Shown in pieces: positions 32,009-38,154 of a stretch of 38,154 bases of DNA (positions are counted from its first letter, which is position 1; the number at the start of each line of letters is the position of its first letter). The stretch covers positions 16,146 through 54,299 of the forward strand of contig CADCDW010000012.1 in assembly GCA_902800325.1 (NCBI GenBank), written 5' to 3'. A model generated the notes under the pieces. It was not told the DNA's origin, made no database searches, and saw only the letters and a list, made by a program, of their open reading frames with translations. Made by a program: the position numbers and the translations under genes. This DNA is from an uncultured Lachnospiraceae bacterium. GTDB taxonomy: Bacteria; Bacillota; Clostridia; Lachnospirales; Lachnospiraceae.

Positions 32009-33775
32009 TTACTCACCTCCCAATATAGTTATAAGTGCTACTGCAGCATTTATACCATCTGTAACAGCTGAGGTTGTAATCGTTGCACCGGATATGGCAT
32101 CTATCTGATTCTCAGCTACTGCCCCGGTTTTTGAATACTCAAATCTCGTCTCATGCTTTCCTACAAACTGTTCCTTAAACTTGGCCTTATCAGCCTCCAT
32201 GCCAAGTCCCGGACTTTCATCGAGAACAAGGAATGCAAGTCCTGTTATAGTGGCATCCGTTCTCATTCCGACAACCATCTGGATATCTCCGCCATAACCA
32301 TTGTCATTGGTTACGACGACTATAAATCCGATAAGATTTTTATCTGCGTCTGCCGCATAGCTTATCTCATCTATCGTATCATGAGTAAATCCGAAGCTTT
32401 GAATCAAGTCATTGACCTGTTTATAATCAAGTTTCTCCTCATCTATGGTTATTATTTCAACTGCCTCAGGAAATACCTCCTTATAAGCCTCCTGCTTAGC
32501 TTTTTCTTCAGCCTTTTCAATCGGCTCTTTGGTTACACTGTAAACCGCGCCAAGAATAGCTCCCATAATTACAGTGATAAGCATAATGGCACAGATAGCT
32601 TTAAGTATGCCCTTGATATCCTTACCCTCAGAAGTGTCTTTTTTAGCTTCTGACTTTTCTGTCTTAGCTTCTGATTTGTCTGACTTGGCTTCAGTCTTTT
32701 CTGTCTTAGTCTCATCTTTGTCTACCTTGGCGTCTATCTTTTCTGCCTTAGATTCTGATTTGTCCGACTTGTCCTCCTTAACATCAGCCTCTTTCTTATC
32801 GTCTTCTTTTTTCTTCTTTTTTTCTTCTCCTGACGCTTCCGCTCCTTCACCAAATGCCTTTGGCTTGGTAGCCATCTCAATAAGAGGTACAAGAATGTTT
32901 GACATTATGATTGCATATGAAACACCCTCTGCACCATTTCCGAAGATTCTAAGTACAAAGGTCAAAAGTCCAAGAACTATACCATAGATTATCTTTCCTA
33001 CAGGAGTTATAGGTGAAGTAACATAATCGGTTGCCATAAACCATGCACCAAGCATAAGTCCGCCACCGCAGATTTCACAAAGTACAAATCTGACTACATC
33101 CTTATCCTTAACAACTGCATATATAGCCATGGCAATTGCAAATGTACCGATATATACAAGCGGTATCTTAGGACTTATAACTCTTTTAACCAGAAGATAA
33201 GCTGCGCCTATGAGTAGAGCAAGTGCAGATGTCTCACCTATCGTTCCACCTGTAAATCCAAGGAACATATCCTTGAGATTGACCGTACTTCCGTTTTTAA
33301 GAAGCGCAAGCGGTGTGGCTGTTGTAACACCGTCATATACAAATCTTGTCATAGGGGCTCCAAATGATAAGAGCAGGAAACATCTGGCTGCCAAAGCCGG
33401 ATTCATAAAGTTTTTACCCAAGCCGCCAAATAACTGTTTTACAACAATTATCGCAAAAACAGAACCAAGTACCCCCATCCATATCGGAAGCTCCGGCGGA
33501 AGGTTCATAGCAAGTAAAAGTCCCGTAACCACCGCTGAAAAATCCCCGATTGTAACAGGCAGCTTAAATATTTTCTCGTAGATATATTCCGAAAGTACTG
33601 CAGACAACACACACGCAAGCACAAGCAAGGCCGCATGCTTACCAAAAAGATAAACACCAAATGCCGCGGCCGGAACAAGCGCTATCATAACGTCTGACAT
33701 TATATCTGCAGTTGTTGCACTGCTTCTCACATGAGGAGAAGCTGATATCTTTAAGTTTAATTCTTTTTCGTCCAT
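32009..33775 (-). CDS. rnfDG: Fused Rnf subunits D and G
   Basis: 588-residue fusion. Residues 1 to about 307 are RnfD: many helices, FGGLGKNFMNPALAARCFLL, the flavin-attachment motif DGVTTATP (148-155, Thr154 expected to bear FMN) and ATDYVTSPITPVGKIIYG. Residues about 310-388 are a charged linker of KSEAKTEKSEAKKD type repeats. RnfG follows from about 390: one helix (AICAIMLITVIMGAILGAVY), GFIVVVTNDNGYGGDIQMVV, LDESPGLGMEA, and DAISGATITT (Thr565 expected to bear FMN). All expected RnfG features are present, and no separate rnfG gene exists in the window. AGGAGG precedes the ATG. Confidence 0.96.
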   Translation of the reverse strand: MDEKELNLKISASPHVRSSATTADIMSDVMIALVPAAAFGVYLFGKHAALLVLACVLSAVLSEYIYEKIFKLPVTIGDFSAVVTGLLLAMNLPPELPIWMGVLGSVFAIIVVKQLFGGLGKNFMNPALAARCFLLLSFGAPMTRFVYDGVTTATPLALLKNGSTVNLKDMFLGFTGGTIGETSALALLIGAAYLLVKRVISPKIPLVYIGTFAIAMAIYAVVKDKDVVRFVLCEICGGGLMLGAWFMATDYVTSPITPVGKIIYGIVLGLLTFVLRIFGNGAEGVSYAIIMSNILVPLIEMATKPKAFGEGAEASGEEKKKKKEDDKKEADVKEDKSDKSESKAEKIDAKVDKDETKTEKTEAKSDKSEAKTEKSEAKKDTSEGKDIKGILKAICAIMLITVIMGAILGAVYSVTKEPIEKAEEKAKQEAYKEVFPEAVEIITIDEEKLDYKQVNDLIQSFGFTHDTIDEISYAADADKNLIGFIVVVTNDNGYGGDIQMVVGMRTDATITGLAFLVLDESPGLGMEADKAKFKEQFVGKHETRFEYSKTGAVAENQIDAISGATITTSAVTDGINAAVALITILGGE

Positions 33776-33787
33776 TTCTTCTCCTCC

Positions 33788-35104
33788 TTACTTTTTCCTG
33801 TTGGCAAGTATATTTTTTCTCATACCCGCTATAGTCTGTGTGAGGTGTCTCTTAGCAGGACATACATATGAGCAGCATCCGCATTCACAACATTCCATAC
33901 CATTGTTGGCAAGAAATTCATCTATATCTCCTGCCTCAGCTATATCACAAAGTGAATTAGGCATAACGCGTCCCGGGCAAACCGAAACACAACGTCCGCA
34001 TCTTATACATGCGCTGCTTTCATACTCGGAAACCTCATCCTTGGTCATACAAAGTATGGCCGATGAGGATTTGGTTGCCGGCAGGTCAAGTGTGTAAATC
34101 GCTTTACCCATCATAGGTCCACCCGCTATAATCTTTGCAGGATCACTTTTAAATCCGCCTGCTGCTTCTACGAGTTCTTTATAGCTCGTGCCAAGCTTTA
34201 CATTGATGTTGACAGGATTTTCTATAGCGTCTCCCGTAACCGTAACAAGTCTTTCCATAAGTGGTTTTCCTTCTCTTACTGCCTCACTTATGGCGTAGAT
34301 TGTATCAACATTATGTACTATACATCCGGCATCTGCCGGAAGCATCTTAGAATTGATATATCTTCCTGTATTGGCATAGATAAGCTGCCTCTCTGCACCT
34401 TCTGGATACTTTGTTTTAAGCTTATTGACAGTTATATCCGGATCATCAGCAAGCTTTTCTTTTAAAAGTTCTATCGCCTTAGGCTTGTTATCCTCTATAC
34501 CGATAATTCCCTTTGCTCCCGGAAAAAGACTAAGCACTATCTTAAGCCCGTCTATAACCTTGTCCGCTGTATCCATAATTCTTCTGTAATCAGAAGTAAG
34601 ATATGGTTCACATTCGGATGCATTGACAATTATTCTGTCAATTTTGTCCGGCTCCTTTGGAGAGAGCTTCACATGCGTAGGAAAGCCCGCACCGCCCATA
34701 CCGACGATTCCGGCATCTTTTATCGCACCTATAATCTCATCTTTCGTATATTCACTTATTTTCTTGTCATTTGGAATAAATTCTTTTGACTCATACTGAC
34801 CATCATTTTCGATAATGATGGATTCTACCTTAGAACCGGAAGACGTAAGCCTTGGCTCGATAGCCTTAACCTTGCCGGATACAGAAGCATGAATATTGGC
34901 TGATACAAATCCGTCTGTCTCAGCTATCAAATCGCCAGCCAGCACATGATCACCTTTTTTCACAATAGGCTTTGCCGGTTTGCCTATATGCTGAGACAAC
35001 GGATATACTACATCGCCCTTTGGAAGATATTCGATTACTTCTTTATCCATCGTGAGTTCCTTACCCTCATATGGATGAATACCACCCTTAAATGTTAATT
35101 TCAT
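33788..35104 (-). CDS. rnfC: Rnf complex subunit RnfC
   Basis: 438-residue peripheral subunit that carries FMN, NADH sites and iron-sulfur clusters and hands electrons to NAD+. It opens LTFKGGIHPYEGKELT, followed by a lipoyl-like/barrel domain (KKGDHVLAGDLIAETDGFV), GMGGAGFPTHVKL, NASECEPYLTSDYR (nucleotide binding), GRYINSKMLPADAGC, and two clusters in CIRCGRCVSVCP and CCECGCCSYVCPAKR. ATG 35104 is used; a GTG immediately before it is possible. It is 13 bases upstream of rnfDG. Confidence 0.97.
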   Translation of the reverse strand: MKLTFKGGIHPYEGKELTMDKEVIEYLPKGDVVYPLSQHIGKPAKPIVKKGDHVLAGDLIAETDGFVSANIHASVSGKVKAIEPRLTSSGSKVESIIIENDGQYESKEFIPNDKKISEYTKDEIIGAIKDAGIVGMGGAGFPTHVKLSPKEPDKIDRIIVNASECEPYLTSDYRRIMDTADKVIDGLKIVLSLFPGAKGIIGIEDNKPKAIELLKEKLADDPDITVNKLKTKYPEGAERQLIYANTGRYINSKMLPADAGCIVHNVDTIYAISEAVREGKPLMERLVTVTGDAIENPVNINVKLGTSYKELVEAAGGFKSDPAKIIAGGPMMGKAIYTLDLPATKSSSAILCMTKDEVSEYESSACIRCGRCVSVCPGRVMPNSLCDIAEAGDIDEFLANNGMECCECGCCSYVCPAKRHLTQTIAGMRKNILANRKK

Positions 35105-35166
35105 CACATTTACCCCGCAATTAAAATATTTGTAAATATTTTACTACGAAGCGGAGATTTTTACAA

Positions 35167-35691
35167 TTAAAATGTAATATTTTTAATAATAATCCCTGCG
35201 AGAAGTCCGATAAGAATACCTGCGATTATTCCTGATACGGAAAGCACAGACATATAATAAAATATTTTGGTATTTTCAATAACAATTGCCGCTACGATAA
35301 GCTGTCCAAGATTATGTGCCACCGCCCCGCATACGCTTGTTCCTGTTATAGCTAAAAGTTTTGTTTTTCTTACTATGAACATAACGGCTACGCTAAGTAA
35401 TGCTCCCGCCATACTGTACATAATAGTAGCAGGATTTCCAAACAAAAGTCCCGAAAGAAGTACTCTTCCGACACTTATAAAAAGTGCAGGTTTTAGTCCA
35501 AGCTTAACAAGTGCTATAATTGTAACGATATTGGCAAATCCAAGCTTTATCCCAGGTATCGCAAAACTTATCGGCACAAGTGATTCAAGGTATGAAAGCA
35601 CCATGGCAAGAGCGATAAAAATTCCGCAAAGTGCGGTCATGCGTGATGATGATATTGTTGATTTTTCTTTTTGAGTATTATCATTTTTCAT
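35167..35691 (-). CDS. Gx transporter family membrane protein
   Basis: 174-residue protein with about five helices, matching the Gx transporter family (often named heptaprenyl diphosphate synthase component I). Signature: GIFIALAMVLSYLESLVP, IPGIKLGFANIVTIIAL, RVLLSGLLFGNPATIMYSMA and GAVAHNLGQLIVA. It is a common neighbour of rnf genes in Clostridia and is probably cotranscribed with rnfC, 62 bases downstream. The substrate is unknown. Confidence 0.9.
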   Translation of the reverse strand: MKNDNTQKEKSTISSSRMTALCGIFIALAMVLSYLESLVPISFAIPGIKLGFANIVTIIALVKLGLKPALFISVGRVLLSGLLFGNPATIMYSMAGALLSVAVMFIVRKTKLLAITGTSVCGAVAHNLGQLIVAAIVIENTKIFYYMSVLSVSGIIAGILIGLLAGIIIKNITF

Positions 35692-35830
35692 AATCTTTCA
35701 TAATCTTTCATAATTTTATTATTCTTTCATAATTTTTCACAATTTTATTATTTTCTCATAATTTTTCACAATTTTATTATTTTCTCATAATTCTTCACAA
35801 TTTTATTATTTTCTCATAATTCTTCATAAA
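35690..35830. repeat. 29-bp AT-rich tandem repeats
   Basis: Three units at 35731-35759, 35760-35788 and 35789-35817, each AATTYTTCACAATTTTATTA plus TTTTCTCAT, with diverged partial units on both sides. It fills the gap between the NusG-II gene and the Gx transporter gene, within the presumed operon. Confidence 0.9.
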
Positions 35831-35910
35831 TTTTTTACTTTTTTTTACTTTTCATTCATTACAGTATAAATTTCATTTGTTATTAATTATCCAAAGATTT
35901 CTGATTATAT

Positions 35911-36528
35911 CTACTCAGTTATCTCAACAACAAGCCTGTGTGGAAGGCATATAATTGTCTCTCCAACATTGCTTATTTTTTTGTGATTAACACATATTTT
36001 ATCAGGACAATCTGCCTCTTTAACATAAACTGCACCGTCCTTTATCGCAACAATATTATAACCCTTATCACATTCAAAAACATATTCCTCATCTTTATCG
36101 AGGGAAAGTGTTTTGATGGTTTTTCCATTAGCAGAAATGATGACATTATATCCTGTCTTTTTATTAAAATTCATAATCAGAATGAGCATAATTGAAGCAG
36201 CCAGAAGGATAAGAATAAAAATCAAATCTCTTTTTGAAACAACCTTGTCATCGTCGTTCTTGTTATCATCGCCGTTCTTGTTCGCATCGTCGTTCTTGTT
36301 ATCATCGTCGTTCTTGTTCGCATCGCCGTTCTTGTTCGCATCGCCATTCTTGTTGTCATCGTTGTTCTTGTTCGCATCGTCGTTCTTGTTCGCATCGCCG
36401 TTCTTGTTCGCATCGCCATTCTTGTTGTCATCGTTGTTCTTGTTATCTTCAATCGTATTTTTTTCTATTTTAGTCTTTGCAGCCTCATTTTCTCTATTTT
36501 TTCCTACAATTATGTTGTTGTCTTTCAT
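35911..36528 (-). CDS. NusG-domain-II protein with hexapeptide repeats
   Basis: 205-residue single-span protein. Residues about 28-96 are eleven near-perfect hexapeptides of the form D(D/A)NKN(G/D/N), encoded by an 18-bp repeat. A membrane helix follows (LIFILILLAASIMLILIMNF), then an external NusG domain II (KKTGYNVIISANGKTIKTLS, EADCPDKICVNHKKISNVGE, IICLPHRLVVEI). The paired Cys in CPDKIC and ICLPH are typical of the family. These proteins commonly sit beside Gx transporter and rnf genes; their function is unknown. The hexapeptide region is not part of the normal family plan. Confidence 0.9.
   Translation of the reverse strand: MKDNNIIVGKNRENEAAKTKIEKNTIEDNKNNDDNKNGDANKNGDANKNDDANKNNDDNKNGDANKNGDANKNDDDNKNDDANKNGDDNKNDDDKVVSKRDLIFILILLAASIMLILIMNFNKKTGYNVIISANGKTIKTLSLDKDEEYVFECDKGYNIVAIKDGAVYVKEADCPDKICVNHKKISNVGETIICLPHRLVVEITE
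36255..36452 (-). repeat. Eleven 18-bp tandem repeats within the NusG-II gene
   Basis: Units of the AACAAGAACGGCGATGCG type, in frame with the gene. Blocks of four units recur (a 72-base higher-order period), a sign of recent unequal recombination or slippage. Confidence 0.9.
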
Positions 36529-36661
36529 AGCACCTAACCCTGTCTGTTTCTTGTATTAACACCAACGCACCAGTAAAACACATTGTCGTCATATACCGCA
36601 AAAGCAAAAGTACATTTCCATTTTATGCAACAAACGTAAAATTTACATTGCCGTCTTATAC

Positions 36662-36690
36662 TTGACATTATATCATATTATATATAAAAT
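36662..36690 (+). promoter_or_regulatory. Promoter of the CorC/HlyC-like gene
   Basis: Perfect TTGACA, 17-base spacer and TAAAAT; transcription would start near 36697, about 58 bases before the GTG start. Confidence 0.75.
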
Positions 36691-36754
36691 AAACATCTAT
36701 AATAATCTAAAATAGAAACCTGCTTTAAACAGGATCAAAAAAGGAGATGATTGT

Positions 36755-38047
36755 GTGGACGCAAGTCCCAGTATTTTATTTGTAATTATTATTGTATTGC
36801 TTTTACTTTCTGCCTTCTTTTCTTCATCAGAAACTGCACTTACCACAGTAAGCAGACTCAAGCTTCGTGCCCGGGCAGATGAAGGCAGTAAATCCGCCAA
36901 TAAGGTCTTAAAGGTTACAGAAAAACCCGGAAAACTCTTAAGTGCCATTCTTATCGGCAATAATATAGTCAATATATCTGCCTCTGCCCTTACAACAGCC
37001 CTTTGTACAGATGTATTTGGCAGTAAATATATAGGATATTCAACCGGCATACTCACATTTTTGGTGCTCATTTTTGGCGAAATAACTCCAAAGACACTTG
37101 CCGCCAAATATTCACTTCAGCTTTCGATGATTTTTGTTTATCCGATAGCATGGCTTATGTTTATTCTCACACCAATTATATGGATTTTAAACCTTATAAC
37201 CGGAATTATATACAAAATATTTGGAGTAGATATAGATGTTGACAACAACCAGATGACTGAGTCAGAGCTTAGAACAGTTGTTAATGTAAGCCACGAAGAC
37301 GGAGTCATAGAACCTGAAGAAAGATTCATGATTTCAAATGTGGTGGATTTCGGCGATGCACTCTGCAAGGATATTATGATTCCGAGAGCTGATGTCGTAT
37401 GTGCCGACGTTGTTTCAACTTATGAAGAATTAATTAATCTGTTTATGTCCGAATCCTATTCCCGTATCCCTATATACGAGGAAAGCAAGGACAACATTAT
37501 CGGAATTCTTTACCTTAAAGATTTATTTTACTACAGCCAGGTTAACGACATGGATTACTTTGATCTTAGAAGTATCCTTAGAAAACCGGTCTACGTATAC
37601 GAGCACCAGAAAACCAGTCAGCTCTTTGCCGACCTGAAAACCGCTGCCGTAACCATGGCTATTGTCATTGACGAATATGGTGTAGCCTCAGGTATCATAA
37701 CCATGGAAGACCTCATAGAAGAAATAGTAGGTGAAATCCGTGACGAATACGACGAAGACGAAAACAACCTCATCAAAGAGGTTTCTGAAAATGTCTATGA
37801 CATCGAGGCCTCCATCAAACTTTCAGACTTAAATGATGCCATAGGAACCAAGCTTTCCTCTGACAACTACGATTCACTTGGTGGCTTTGTAATTGAAATT
37901 ATGGACAAACTTCCTAACGAAAATGACGAAGCTGACTTTGAAAATATCCACTTCAAGGTACTCGACGTCATAAAAAACCGCATCGACCGAATACTGGTCA
38001 CCATCACTCCACCTGAGGAAACCACCGACGAAGACGAAAACGTATAA
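36755..38047 (+). CDS. CorC/HlyC family membrane protein (DUF21 and CBS domains)
   Basis: 430-residue protein of the hemolysin-C/CorC/CNNM-like family, implicated in Mg2+ or other divalent-cation transport. Residues 1-170 are a DUF21 membrane domain (FIIVLLLLSAFFSSSETALT, ISASALTTALCTDVFGSKY, LIFGEITPKTLAAKYS). A CBS pair follows at about 205-325 (DIMIPRADVVCADV, SRIPIYEESKDNIIGILYLK, AIVIDEYGVASGIITMEDLI, EEIVGEIRDEYDED). A CorC/HlyC domain ends the protein. The start is GTG with AAGGAG nine bases upstream. It is divergent from the rnf operon. Confidence 0.95.
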   Translation: MDASPSILFVIIIVLLLLSAFFSSSETALTTVSRLKLRARADEGSKSANKVLKVTEKPGKLLSAILIGNNIVNISASALTTALCTDVFGSKYIGYSTGILTFLVLIFGEITPKTLAAKYSLQLSMIFVYPIAWLMFILTPIIWILNLITGIIYKIFGVDIDVDNNQMTESELRTVVNVSHEDGVIEPEERFMISNVVDFGDALCKDIMIPRADVVCADVVSTYEELINLFMSESYSRIPIYEESKDNIIGILYLKDLFYYSQVNDMDYFDLRSILRKPVYVYEHQKTSQLFADLKTAAVTMAIVIDEYGVASGIITMEDLIEEIVGEIRDEYDEDENNLIKEVSENVYDIEASIKLSDLNDAIGTKLSSDNYDSLGGFVIEIMDKLPNENDEADFENIHFKVLDVIKNRIDRILVTITPPEETTDEDENV

Positions 38048-38154
38048 ATATACAAAAACTCCGGTTTGTCGGGGTGGGACAGGAACCGAATTGGTTAATA
38101 TACTGAATAAAAAACAGGCAGTTGCTGTAACTCGCATAATTTTCTAAATCAGCG
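38048..38154. other. Unassigned end of window
   Basis: 107 bases after the CorC/HlyC stop codon. It contains a G-rich CCGGTTTGTCGGGGTGGG stretch and ACAG-GCAGTTG-CTGT, a short possible hairpin. No gene or clear terminator can be supported. Confidence 0.4.

Noticed and set aside
36222-36473. Repetitive open frames (Thr/Arg- and His/Arg/Ser-rich) on both strands
   Set aside because: Shadows of the 18-bp repeat in the NusG-II gene, which has a recognisable domain in its own frame.
37874-38137. Minus-strand open frame at the window end
   Set aside because: It overlaps the coding end of the CorC/HlyC gene, has no ribosome site and matches no family.

Overview
The window looks like chromosomal DNA of a low-GC, anaerobic Clostridia-type Firmicute, most likely a Lachnospiraceae member (inference). 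The reasons are a complete Rnf complex in the clostridial order (C, D-G, E, A, B) behind a Gx transporter and a NusG-domain-II protein, a GGGtGRT protein paired with a NifU-like scaffold, the sporulation regulator SpoIIID, a YlmC/YmxH protein, and NrdR. Most genes are on the minus strand and have good Shine-Dalgarno sites. No tRNA, rRNA, CRISPR array or transposase was seen.

Layout. 1-2816: the 5' part of a MATE exporter, a DUF308/HdeD membrane protein, and a divergent PHP phosphoesterase whose leader carries copy 1 of a dispersed repeat. 2851-5698: an SbcD/YhaO-like plus membrane-anchored SbcC/YhaN-like pair whose active-site motifs are both eroded, with a promoter and helically spaced 23-bp direct repeats upstream. 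5922-7087: SpoIIID and a divergent C39-like peptidase. 7134-12602 (minus) reads as one operon: an alpha/beta-hydrolase fused to an LCM-type methyltransferase, a NatA-like ABC ATPase, a NatB permease fused to a CPBP protease, and a GH25 lysozyme-like protein. 12811-14948: an LCP cell-wall ligase and a divergent family 2 glycosyltransferase, each followed by another copy of the dispersed repeat and a terminator.

15217-18752: GGGtGRT with NifU-like scaffold, then YajC and Tgt. 18753-19175 has no intact gene; it holds the frameshifted tail of a lost gene, T-rich tandem repeats and a promoter. 19176-22294: a small unknown protein and a three-gene ABC-2 exporter. 22578-24556: a RloA/RloB (AbiLi/AbiLii-like) phage-defence pair, whose promoter -35 lies inside a perfect 20-bp palindrome. 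24725-28210: a FIST-GGDEF diguanylate cyclase, YigZ, NrdR and YlmC/YmxH. 28441-29796: a CapA lipoprotein whose repeat tail is cut by in-frame amber codons.

29936-36528: the Rnf operon (ferredoxin:NAD+ oxidoreductase ion pump), with RnfD and RnfG fused into one polypeptide. 36755-38047: a CorC/HlyC-type CBS-domain membrane protein with a near-consensus promoter. The last 107 bases hold nothing I can assign.

The most unusual items are the hydrolase-methyltransferase/CPBP exporter operon, the coordinately degenerate SbcCD-like pair, the amber-interrupted repeats of the CapA gene, the three-copy dispersed element and the palindrome-controlled RloAB module.
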